A program made the position numbers and the translations under genes. A stretch of 64,000 nt of DNA, taken from the NCBI GenBank assembly GCA_031769625.1, contig JAUIMM010000566.1, positions 1,865,001 to 1,929,000 on the forward strand. Reading direction: 5' to 3'. The DNA comes from Taudactylus pleione. Taxonomy: Eukaryota > Chordata > Amphibia > Anura > Myobatrachidae. Positions 32,491 to 42,287 of this stretch are shown here, piece after piece. Within the stretch, counting starts at the first letter, position 1. Each line of letters opens with the position of its first letter. The notes beneath the pieces are model-generated. The model saw nothing but the letters and a program-made list of their open reading frames with translations. It had not been told where the DNA came from and did not search any database.

Positions 32491-33117
32491 TATATATAGG
32501 ATTCTTTAACATCAACTAGCCTTAACAGCTTACATAAGATTTATTAAGATGAGAAACATTTGGCTATGTATTCCTAACTGGTCATTATAATTATAATGAT
32601 ACCCTAAGTGAATATATGACAGTGTTTTGGTTTATGTACTATCAGGTATAGATTATATTTCTGTATAGAAAGAATTACACAAAAATAATATAAAAGCATA
32701 TGATTTAAGAAATATATATAACTCAAATATGCTTTAAACATTTTTAAATATATATAAGATTTTTCTTTACAATGAACAGTAATCTTATTAATATAATTTG
32801 CACATTAGTTACTGCTAAGTTTATTATATATAATTTATCTGGATATAGGAATGATGACACATAAGAATGTATGACATAATAAATATAAAACTATTTTGAA
32901 CATATATGATTTACCTTTAGAATGAGTTGTATTTTTTTTATATTAATGAATAGTTATTTTTACTAACATTATAATATGCACAATGATCACTCAAAGATAA
33001 TACAGGGATAGAATATTGGATTTTGCACCAGACTATTCCGAGAAGATATGCGTTCTGGATTTAATAACAGAAGATAAGTTTGTATCATTTATTAAATAAC
33101 CTTTAATATGGGCAAAC
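32491..33117. other. No gene recognised
   Basis: Very AT-rich; no conserved feature seen. Confidence 0.45.
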
Positions 33118-33132
33118 GATTAAGATTGCCTT

Positions 33133-33748
33133 AAAAGAAAAATTGTGTGTGGAGAGGGTGCGCAACACCTGCAGCCTTCCTATTTCACAGAATATGAGTA
33201 TCACCAAACTCAACTAACAATGCAATGACAAAAACTATCTGAAAATAGGATGGCACTGGATATAACATAAAATCAAAATAATGTCCAAACAAGAACTACT
33301 TAGTCCTTTTTCTGATTGCTCGATATTCTATAACCTTCTTTTACAGGTGATCAACTTCTTCTGGAATCCTCCATATTGTGTATACCAGAAAAACATAAAA
33401 ACAATAAAAGAATCCCTTTTAGGTAAAAGATACCCAGATAAGAATACCCTCACATGTAATTACAGTATGTGAGTTCGGATACAACATCTATCTATGTGAA
33501 GGATTATCTTAATTGAATTGTGAACAATCCACGTTAGAATTCTACCTAAAAGGGAATCTTTTCTCGTTTTTATGTCTTTCCAGCATACACGATATGGAGG
33601 ATTCTAGAAGAAGTTGATCACCTGTAAAAGAAGATTATCCAATATCGAGCAATCGGAAAAAGGACTAAGTAGTTCTTGTTTGGACATTATTTTGATTTTA
33701 TGTTCTATCCAGTGCCATCTTATTTTCAGATTGTTTTTGTCATTGCAT
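33133..33748. mobile_element. Snap-back (foldback) insertion with 15-bp target duplication
   Basis: gattaagattgcctt occurs at 33118-33132 and again at 33749-33763, exactly flanking 616 bp. Within the insert, the left arm (33221-33424, from tgcaatgacaaaaac to ctaaaaggga-type sequence) is the inverse of the right arm (33554-33747) at about 90% identity, with a loop of about 130 bp. The insert has no coding domain. A 15-bp duplication is longer than DNA-transposon duplications and points to target-primed reverse transcription. The neighbourhood is Penelope-rich, which makes a Penelope-derived product plausible. Confidence 0.8.
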
Positions 33749-33763
33749 GATTAAGATTGCCTT

Positions 33764-34069
33764 GTTTATGGTGAGGAGAAATCCATTGTTTAATCATCTA
33801 TTGGGCAAACCTGAATAGACTCTAATACTTACCATTGTACAGAATTCATGTGACCGAGTCGACCGTGATCATTAACTTGGTTTTCCAATGAAAAGAGGAT
33901 TTACTCATAAAGATAATATTAATTTTCAATATCAGGTTATAAGGAATAATGTATCTAAGAACTTCAGTTTAGTCAGAAATCCCTGTTTTATTGGAAATAC
34001 AAAATGCGAATCGGAGATTGATTACTCTAGCCTTATGGATTTTAAGGTAATCTGAATTCCATTAAGAAA
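33764..34069. other. No gene recognised
   Basis: AT-rich; no feature identified. Confidence 0.4.
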
Positions 34070-34320
34070 CCTTAGATAGACATCACCAGTCCCTCTGCAT
34101 AGAGATACTTGTCAATCAAGGAGGAGGGGCAGTGTTAATCAACGTGGCCAGACACAATTGGCCAGTGTGAATCTACAAGCACCTGATTGGTCAATTACAA
34201 TGCCTTTGGGTATATAAGACAGATTCGGAGTACAACTGGGCTTACCTTGATAAAGCTTAAAAGCAAAACACTGCGTCGGTACTGCAGCGCAATGTACTAC
34301 CTCTCACTTTGTCAGAGAAT
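34070..34320 (+). mobile_element. Penelope-like terminal repeat with TATA-like box
   Basis: gggtatataagacag at 34208, then ccttgataaagc, hairpin gctt/aagc, aaaacactgcgtcgg. This is the same order as the other termini: a GC-rich start, then a TATA-like box about 40 bp upstream of the hammerhead-like core. The start of the GC-rich part is near 34080. No coding sequence is attached. Confidence 0.4.
34245..34279 (+). ncRNA. Hammerhead-like motif (degenerate)
   Basis: cttgataa in place of CTGATGA, stem gctt/aagc, then aaaac and actgcgtc. Recognisable by order; unlikely to be active as written. Confidence 0.25.
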
Positions 34321-34695
34321 GATATAAACAAATGACTCTAGTGAAAGCAATGTGAATAAATACTGAGAGGGCTCTGATTATAAATGACAGTGTGAACTAA
34401 CAGTAGATAGTGGTGTGCTGATATTATCTTAGGAGACTCCCTTTAGATTGGAGCACTATAAACAGTTAAACAGATTACAGGAGCTTAAAAACACTGTGTA
34501 TTATGTGGATGCTAGAAACCATATTACACTAATTGAAAAAATTTGCATATCTATTTCCCAGGAACATTTTCGCCAGTGATAGAAAATATAAGTGAATGTT
34601 TCCATATGAGAAACTGTGATTATTTATAAATCTAATGACCTTAAATCCTTTTTTTTTTTAAGAGGAATCTAGGAGTATGAATACTATCCTATATC
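34321..34695. other. No gene recognised
   Basis: AT-rich; no feature identified. Confidence 0.4.
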
Positions 34696-34703
34696 CTATA
34701 GGT

Positions 34704-34903
34704 CACAGGTTCTCAAACTCAGTCCTCAGGACCCCACACAGTGCATGTTTTCCAGGTCTCCTCACAATCACAAGTGAAATAATTAGCTTCACCTGTGGAT
34801 CTTTCATAATGTCAGTGAGTAATGACTACACCTGTGCACCTGCTGGGTGACCTGGAAAATGTGAACTCTGTGGGGTCCTGAGGACCGAGTTTGAGAACCA
34901 CTG
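34704..34903. mobile_element. hAT MITE, CAGTGGTTCTCAAACT family, perfect target duplication
   Basis: ctataggt flanks both sides (34696-34703 and 34904-34911). The ends are cacaggttctcaaactcagt and (reverse) cagtggttctcaaactcggt, continuing cctcaggaccccacag on both sides. Length 200 bp. The whole unit folds on itself (arms of about 55 bp, including ttttccaggt/acctggaaaa). This is a widespread vertebrate hAT (Charlie/Tip100-like) end. Confidence 0.9.
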
Positions 34904-34911
34904 CTATAGGT

Positions 34912-35290
34912 GAATAATAATTACTTACCGTAATAGTACAAGCAATCAATGAGAATTACCCATTGATAACCAGTATTGGTTTGATGTACAAAAATAGAGA
35001 CATTTGGTACAATTCCTGGAATATGCAAATAAGTTCCTTTTATTTTAACTCAGAACATACAGGTCTCTGAGATTACTGAGATCTAGGATTTATTATCATA
35101 AGCAGCATCTAAACTACAAAAAATGTTGATGAAAATATCTGATCTGAGTTCACCACTATAGTTACTTTAAAAATCTGTCAATTCACAAACAGCTTGTACA
35201 GCATGTCACTTATTAATTGGTGATACCTTGATGCATACATATACACACACACTGGTGTGTGGTGGGGAGCTGACTTGTTCACATCAGATG
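34912..35290. other. No gene recognised
   Basis: AT-rich; no feature identified. Confidence 0.4.
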
Positions 35291-35560
35291 TCTTGGTCCT
35301 GATGACGGTCCCTTAGAAGTTTGAAATGTTGACTTTTTAGTTTTATGAATATGACTATGTGAGTCTACAATAAAGCTGTGAATTTAATTTTTCATGACTA
35401 CCTGGCGAGTCCCCTTTTTCACAATTGTTTATATATGGATTCCTGTTTTTTGGATCTCTAAGGAGCACCACCCTGTTGACTGTCTTTCATTGTGTGTGCG
35501 AGATACAATACAGACAGCACTTACAGACCGCAGATATTAGAGTTATTTCATTATGAGCAA
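35290..35560 (+). mobile_element. Penelope-like terminal repeat (tentative)
   Basis: An exact CTGATGA box (35299-35305), cggtccctt, then tttgaaatgttgac. It is followed by caataaagctgtgaattt and ggcgagtcccctttttcac, the leader order seen at the other termini (AATAAAG, then GAGTSCCC). Stem II is poorly formed here. Confidence 0.35.
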
Positions 35561-35988
35561 TTGTTACAGGATTTCATTATTTATAAACAAATCAATGGTC
35601 TCACTTTGAGTGGGATTCATGAACAATATTTATAGATACAGGTACAAGGATTCCATAGAATAACTTTATTGTGACAGTAAGTGGAAGTGCAAGTACACAA
35701 AGAAAATTGAAATAACACATTTCAAACTTTTGACACTACTCTTACCCAATTTTTGCTGTTCTTTTAGTATTGTGATATTTTTTCAGGGCACCACATTGGA
35801 CATTTCTCTCTCTTTTTTATGTTGTCCTTTTCAAGCCATATTGTATGTGTCCGTAGTAGAACCCCCCATTTTTTACATTGGATATACGATTGAGGGGGTC
35901 TATACTGTCCGTTATATATCGGATTACTTAATCCTCTTGTGCGACTGAGTGACATAAGGAAAAGATTGCATAAGTATAGTAACACTTA

Positions 35989-36298
35989 GGCCGGTATCCA
36001 ATTAGCCCTGATATATTCTTGGGAGCAAAAAACAGGGATTTTCCACCAATAACCCCAGTTTTTTGCTGATTTTTTTATCATGTATCCTATTTGTTTGGAT
36101 GAACAAATAGGATTGTTAGGTTGAAAACATAGGATCCGTGATAAGTTCATGGACCTATGTGTTTTTGTCATCACGGCAGCGAAAACATGGAACTTTTCAG
36201 GGTTTATTTTTGGGACACATCAGAAAAAATTCCCCGATAAATGCCAGTGTAGGGACAGACTCCGGGGGATCCATTAGCAGCTGTAATGGGTACCGGCC
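35989..36298. mobile_element. Harbinger-like MITE with TTA target duplication
   Basis: tta at 35986-35988 and 36299-36301 flank 310 bp with inverted ends ggccggtatccaattagccc and (reverse) ggccggtacccattacag-like. The interior has paired cctatgtgtt/aacataggatcc-type motifs. It is related to the gggccatatccaattagcc element at 11341. Non-coding. Confidence 0.65.
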
Positions 36299-36301
36299 TT
36301 A

Positions 36302-36754
36302 GAGGCTTAGAAAGGAGTGTTGAGTCAATAATATCCCCCTTTCTCTGGGATAAAAAGAGTATTCACCTCTCTAATGCACCCCATGTGATTTTACCCCTCA
36401 GATATTTTGGGAGTGACTTACTATCTTTTCCACAACAAGTGTGATGATCTACTGTATGTTCACTTATTCTATGGTTACTTATGTATCTAAAATAAGCCAT
36501 TATGTTGTTAACTGCTGTATTACCTAGATTGTTTGTTTTACTGTGTAACAAATATTGTTGCTTTTCTAACTGTGTTTAAGCAAGACAGGGTTTTATGGAA
36601 AATAATAAGTGTTCCAGCCCAATAGCATAATTTACCCTGTAATGTGTGATTTATCGTGTGACATAAATTCACAGGAATTCAGTAGCTGAATGCAAAGGTT
36701 TTAACAGGTAATTGCTGGTTGGAAAGGAAACGTGGTGAAAGTTACAGGATAACA
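36302..36754. other. No gene recognised
   Basis: No feature identified. Confidence 0.4.
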
Positions 36755-36762
36755 CTATAAAA

Positions 36763-37262
36763 CAGTGATGTGCGGTGAGGTAAGGCAGGTTAGCAGAGCC
36801 TTTCCTGTCATACTTACGTATACTCTAAAGCAGTGGTGTCAAACTCAGGCCCTTCAGCTTTTGTGGGACTACAGTACCTATCCCAACATGCCCTGCCACA
36901 GTTTTAGCATGCCCTAATAGCAAAACTGTGGCACTGCATGCTGGGATGTGTAGTTCCACTGCAGCTGGAGGGTCCGTGTTTGACAACACTGCTCTAAAGT
37001 TTTGACTATAGAAATGATAAGAAAAGTAATTATTATAAATATCTTCTTTGTATTAGTCTAAACATTTTTATAGTCAAAATTCTGGAGTAAAAAGTGTATG
37101 ACAGGGGAGGCACTGCCTCCCTTGTCTACCTTTTCCGCACTATATACGGCTGCACCTTTGTATAATGCCCACATGAACCCTCAGGTTCATATATGTATCT
37201 GTAAATCTGGCTCTGATACTAGCCAGTGTCTCCTCAGCCATTTACCTCTCCGCACGTCACTG
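36763..37262. mobile_element. hAT MITE, CAGTGATGTGCGG family, interrupted
   Basis: Ends cagtgatgtgcggtgagg (36763) and ctctccgcacgtcactg (37262). The flanks ctataaaa (36755-36762) and ctacaata (37263-37270) match at 6 of 8. Inner inverted motifs ctctaaag...ttttgactata and tatagtcaaaat pair with each other. It is interrupted by a second hAT MITE at 36831-36991; without it the element is about 331 bp. Confidence 0.75.
36831..36991. mobile_element. Nested hAT MITE, CAGTGGTGTCAAACTC family, perfect target duplication
   Basis: ctctaaag is duplicated exactly at 36823-36830 and 36992-36999. Ends cagtggtgtcaaactcaggc and gtccgtgtttgacaacactg. The interior carries the catgctgggatgtgtagttcc phrase (split by arms) common to this small family. 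It inserted into the older element at 36763-37262. Confidence 0.9.
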
Positions 37263-37270
37263 CTACAATA

Positions 37271-38350
37271 GATAGTCCCTGTATCCTGGAGACTTGAGTT
37301 GAGGCACTAAAAGAAAAGAGAAACAAATATCCTATTAAACAACTAGTTTTGGTTTATGCTCTAAATCAATCTCAATATTTCTTTCTCTCATAATTTTTGG
37401 ATCCATCTCAGCTGGTTTCATACTGCAAATGCCAAATCTTTACATCACATTTCCATTTGTTGGTGTTAGGTTATGGTCACCAGTGTGTAACAAAAGTAAT
37501 TAAAGAAGATAGCATACAATTTTGGAAGGCTTGAAGGGTAAGATAGGGCTGATGTCATCTATAGAAAAAACAGGGGTGACTATGGAACTTATGAAACAGG
37601 AAGTTTAAATAAAAATATTTCATCCAAAAATGCACTTTAAGAAAAATGTATTATGTGGTATCACATATCATACTGCTGTGCTGTAATGCATATTTCCTTC
37701 AGCTGGTACAGTGGGAAGATCAGAATCATAAAGCAATGGAATGCTGGTTCAGATTAAAATATAGACCTTCAAATACCATTGCTATAATATCCTGATATAT
37801 ATAGCGATAAGCAGCCTTGTGTGAATATACCTTATATCACTTTCCATTAAACCAGGAGCTCTGCCAAGCACAGCAATATCTTTTCCCCTGGAATTGTGGG
37901 ATAAACTTTACAATGTAATTATTATCAGAGGTTCTAGAACCTTTGGAAGGTTTATGGGTTTAGCTGAAGTGTTATATTTGCCTGATATTTGGTGTAATGA
38001 AAACGCAGTTGCCTAGCAGTCTGCTTTCCCCCAATTAACACTAATTCCTCCAATGAGATGGAACACAGGGTTATTATTAACACTATTTTTGTGTGTTCTC
38101 TAATTATATTGTTTGTCATCTCCTGAAATTATCTAGCTATACTATGGGAAATGTGAGCATCTAAACACATTTTTTTTTTCAGAACCCAAGATGAACTTTA
38201 CTTCAAAGATACAAGATACAAATGATACAATATATTATATCTACATTTATGGAGGAGCTTTTTTTGCCAAGTGCTGTACCTACTGTAGCTTAGTGATTTT
38301 CACATGTTCTTGTTTCATGGCAACCCCAGACCCTCAGAAATTATTTTACT
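37271..38350. other. No gene recognised
   Basis: About 1.1 kb of AT-rich sequence. No conserved frame, tandem repeat or paired ends were found; it may be old unique DNA. Confidence 0.5.
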
Positions 38351-39174
38351 CAGTGGCGTAACTAGGGTATTTGAAGTCCTGGGCAAATGTAAAAATGGAG
38401 CCCACCCCGTTGGCGTGCGTGGTGAAAAATGGGCGTGGTCAATGAAAAAATGGGGCGTGTCAACATGACACACACTACTTTATCGTCACTCTGAACATTC
38501 CTTTCCATATGCACCTTAACCCCAGTAGTGCCCCTTATATAGTACCCCCAGTATGCAATGTCCCCAGTTGTGGTCCCCCTTAGGCAGCCCTCATTAGTTC
38601 CCCTTATTCAGTGCCCCCAGTAGTGGTCTCCCTTATGCAGTGCCCCATGTAGTGGCCTCCCTATGAAGTGCCCCCAGTAGTGGTCCCCCTTATATAGTGC
38701 CCCCAGTAGCAGTCCTCGCAATGCAGTGCCCCCAGGAGTGGTACCCCCTTAAGCAGTGCCCTTTATATAGTACCCCCAGTAGCAGTCCTCCCTATGAAGT
38801 GCCCCAATAGTGGTCCCCCTTATGCAGTGCCCCTTATATAGTGCCCCCAGTAGCAGTCCCACCAATGCAGTGCCCCCAGTAGTGGTACCCCCTTATGCAG
38901 TGCTCTTTATAAAGTGCCCCCAGCAGTAGCCCCCCCTGCAGTGCCCCCAGTAGTGATCCCCCCTATCCAGTGCCCTTATACAGTTTCCCATGTAGTGGTC
39001 CTCCCTATTTAGTGCCCCCAGTAGTGGTCCCCTAGTAGTAAGCCCCTTATATAGTGCCCCCAGTAGTAGTTTCCCCCCCTACCAGTAGTAGTCCCCAGTA
39101 GAGGTTCCCCATCCCGATGCAGTGCCTCCAGTAGTATCCCCCCCAGTTGTAGTCCCCAGTAGTGCCCCACCCCC
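38351..39174. mobile_element. hAT element, CAGTGGCGTAACTAGG end, truncated, with minisatellite
   Basis: Begins cagtggcgtaactagggt at 38351, the classical start of a large vertebrate hAT family. From about 38520 it becomes a repeat of roughly 30-45 bp built from agtgcccccagtagtggtcc and cccttatatagt. It is cut at 39174 where the 5'-truncated Sushi-type LTR begins. The matching right end (cctagttacgccactg) is nowhere in the window. Confidence 0.7.
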
Positions 39175-39880
39175 AGGGGTGTCTGGCAGCGGTGCTGGTG
39201 TTTGGCAAGGGGCATTGGCTGCGCATGGTTCTGTGCTGGCACATTGTCACTAGGCCTGATGAGGCCTGGCGGTGCTTCCGTTACGTTTGGCATGGGCGCC
39301 GCCATCTTTCCATGCGTCCATGTGATTCAAGCTGTCCAATCCTGGTAGGTCATGTGTTCTTTCCAGCCAGTCACAGCGCAGCACCGGGTATTTAGGAAGG
39401 TCCAGAGCCTTCCTTCCATGCCAGTGCAACGTGTTTCTCAGCTGTGGCAGAGAGAGAGAGTACCTGTGCCTTACCTGCCTCCTTGGAAGTGCCACTTAGC
39501 CTGAACTTTGCCTGATCCAACCTGCTGGACTTACCCTGCACCATCCAATTACCTTTTCCCCTGCCTGAGTACCTGAACCTGCTATTTCCCTGCACCTTGC
39601 CACCACTTACACCCAGCTGGACTTCATTACCTCTGCCTGCATTCTGTTACAGCTCACCATACCTGCATACTGGACTGTTCCTGCCTGTCACTATCTGGAC
39701 ATTCTCCCATTTACCTCATTACAGTTATCAAGTGCACTTTAGTGCTATACCTGGACTTTTTCGTTTGCCATTCCCATGTCTTCTAAGTCACTTATTAAAA
39801 ACTCCACTTTTTCATTTAAATCTGCTTCTGTGTATGCCTCTATCACCACTCCGGGTCCACAACAAAATCAAAACCTCACA
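39175..39880 (+). repeat. 5' LTR of the Sushi-type element, truncated
   Basis: Homologous to 43442-44143. It lacks the first 63 bp of the intact 3' copy (TGTCACGGCCAGGG...). The U3 part contains gccgccatctt and the transcript region gagagagagagtacc. The end is taken at cctcaca; the few bases after it still resemble the 3' copy, so the boundary is uncertain by several bases. Confidence 0.8.
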
Positions 39881-39895
39881 GTTTGCACTGGCCCC

Positions 39896-40834
39896 ATGGA
39901 TCCGGCCACGGAACAGGAGTCTGGAGTGGGTTTATTCCGCTGTATTGCTGGCCGTTTAGAAAACCTGGAAGCTATGCAGCATCAAATGGCTCAGTTTCTA
40001 CAGCAGATGTCTAAACGACAAGATAATCTGCAAACCTCATTAATCACCCCTGAGGTATTAGCAACTACATCTCCTCCTGTGCCTGATAATACAGGGACCA
40101 GGGTATCCCCTCGTTTACATCTTCCTATGCCAAGCAAATTTGATGGCAATCCTAAGCTCTGTTGTGGTTTCTTAAATCAGTGTGATATACACTTTACATT
40201 ACAGCCTGATAACTTTCCCACTGCTAAAGTGGCATATATTGTGTCTTTGTTGTTGGGCTCGGCTTTGGATTGGGCCTCCCCACTCTGGGAGCGTTCTGAA
40301 TCGCTGCTGGATAACTATATAGACTTTGTATCATCATTCAGGAGGATTTTCGATGAACCTGGACGCACTGTGTCAGCATCGTCCAGTATCATGCCCCTGA
40401 GACAAGGAACCTGTCCTGTCAGCCAATATGCCGTAAAGTTTCAAATCTTGGCATCAGAGCTTAAGTGGAATGAGGAGACCCTCACCTCAGCCTTTTGGCA
40501 TGGCCTTTCTGACTGACTAAAAGATGATCTGATTACCCGTGAGCTTCCTACTAATTTAAATGATATGTTCTCACTCTGCAACAAAATTGACCTACGCTTC
40601 AGAGAATGTCAGGCTGAAAAGCACAGAACTGACCGGCAAAGGTCATTTACGCCTCCTTTGCCTACCCATCCACCCCATCCTCCTATAGATGAGGAGCCTA
40701 TGCAGGTGAACCAAACCCATCTCTCTAAAGAGGAACGTCAGAGAAGGATGCTAAAAAACCTCTGTCTATACTGTGGAGATTCGGGTCACCTGGTGGCCTC
40801 CTGCTCCCGTAAATCGGGAAACGCCCGTTCCTAA
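39896..40834 (+). pseudogene. Gag of the Sushi-type retrotransposon
   Basis: The ATG at 39896, just after the LTR, opens a frame of about 312 codons interrupted by one TGA at 40514-40516, so it is read in two pieces. After a coiled-coil-prone N-terminus (LENLEAMQHQMAQFLQQ) comes the retrotransposon capsid domain, with MPSKFDGNP, CGFLNQCDIHF, FPTAKVAYIVSLL, ALDWASPLWE and SSFRRIFDEP, as in Sushi-ichi and its RTL descendants. Near the C-terminus lies a CCHC zinc knuckle, CLYCGDSGHLVASC. The stop follows a SD dipeptide in the capsid domain and fits a CpG-decay change of an Arg codon. It is not at the gag-pol border, so it is damage rather than a readthrough site. Confidence 0.88.
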
Positions 40835-40863
40835 CTGACCCTGGGGACATCAAGCTAAAAGTT

Positions 40864-41289
40864 ATGAGCCCGTCCCCAAATACTAAAGATTTCAAAATTT
40901 CCTTAGCTTTGGATCTCAAGCCTAACCCTGTCTTTGTTTCTGCTCTATTAGACTCTGGAGCAGCCGGAAACTTCATGACTTCCAGCCTAGTTGATAAACT
41001 ACAGATTCCTTATTCATCTCTCAATCACGCAATTTCCCTGACTTCTGTAGATGGACGGTCTCTAGCTAAAGGAGTGGTCACCATGGAAACTCAACCAGTA
41101 CTAGTCCGTGTTGGGGCACTTCACTCCGAGTCTTTAAAGTTCTTAGTGATACCTGAGGCTTCACAAGAAACCAGTTTAGGACTACCCTGGTTACGCCAGC
41201 ATAATCCCAGGATAGACTGGTGTTCAATGCAGATTATTTCATGGGGAATTTTCATCAGAAATCCTGTCTTCTCAAGATATGACCTGTAA
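40864..41289 (+). pseudogene. Aspartic protease region of the Sushi-type retrotransposon
   Basis: Thirty bases after gag, a frame of 141 codons carries a retropepsin-like domain. The catalytic triplet is Asp-Ser-Gly within LLDSGAAGNF at residues 28-37 of the frame, and a flap/C-terminal region ends LGLPWLRQHNPRIDW. Homodimeric cleavage of Gag-Pol is the family role. Downstream, to about 41500, the RT leader is present but broken by single-base shifts (for example a one-base loss near 41400 and a one-base gain near 41490). Confidence 0.82.
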
Positions 41290-42285
41290 GAAAGACAGCT
41301 TTGTTAACATCTCCAGCTATTCCCAAGGAGTACCAGATGTTATATGATGTTTTTTCAGAACAACAGGCGAATGTCTTACCTCCCCACAGAGAATGGGACT
41401 GTCCATCGAGCTGCTGCCTGACAAGATGCCACCTCATGGTCGCACCTATCCTCTATCCTTGACTGAGACTCAAGCCATGTCTGAATACATCCCAGGACAA
41501 CCTAGTGAAAGGGTTTATTCGTCCTTCCACCTCTCCTGCTGGAGCTGGGTTATTTTTCGGCGGCAAGAAGGATGGTGGTCTAAGACCTTGTATAGATTAC
41601 CGGGGCCTTAATGATATAATGATCAAGAATCAATATCCTCTTCCCCTGATCACAGAATTGTTCAACAGAGTTAAGGGGTCCATCATATTCTCAAAGTTGG
41701 ATCTGAGAGGGGCTTATAATCTCATCCGTATTCGCGCTGGTGATGAATGGCAAACCGCCTTTAATACTAGAGATGGACACTTTGAATACTTTGAGATGCC
41801 CTTTGGGTTGTGCAATGCCCCTGCTGTGTTTCAGGGCTTTGTTAATGAGATTTTCCGGGACTTGTTGTATGTCTCGGTTGTTGTTTAACTTGACGATATA
41901 TTGATTTTTTTCGTCTTCTGTAGCAAAACATCATGAACATGTGAAGGAAGTATTGTCCTGTCTGAGAAAGAACCACCTTTACTGCAAACTGGAGAAATGT
42001 GTCTTCGGGGTACCCAGTGTGCCATTCCTTGGTTACGTCATCTCTGGCTCCAATCTAGAAATGGACCCAAAGAAGGTGCAGGCGATTTTGGATTGGTCCC
42101 GTCCTCAAACTTTGAAAGCCATCCAGAGATTGCTTGGGTTCGCCAACTACTATAGACGTTTTATTAAAGGATTTTCATCATTATTGGCTCCCATTACCGC
42201 TCTGACCCGAAAAGACGCTAATCCTTCCCTATGTTCACCAAAGGCAGAGACTGCCTTCCAGCTTTTAAAACAGGTGTTCCATCAC
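41290..42285 (+). pseudogene. Reverse transcriptase of the Sushi-type retrotransposon
   Basis: The frame 41505-41888 holds RT blocks 1-4: [37 protein letters not shown] (first catalytic Asp), [18 protein letters not shown]. The next block is the catalytic YLDD. Here the Tyr codon has become TAA (41886-41888), leaving *LDD, and six codons later a seven-base T run carries one extra base, so the frame shifts. Frame 41941-42285 continues with the thumb and connection (YCKLEKCVFGVPSVPFLGY, GFANYYRRFIKGFS, LAPITALTRK). RNase H should follow but is deleted; the reading jumps into integrase near 42285. The copy cannot make RT. Confidence 0.88.
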
Positions 42286-42287
42286 AT

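Noticed and set aside
40514..40516. Programmed readthrough of the Gag TGA
   Set aside because: The stop lies inside the capsid domain, not at the gag-pol border; it fits CpG decay.
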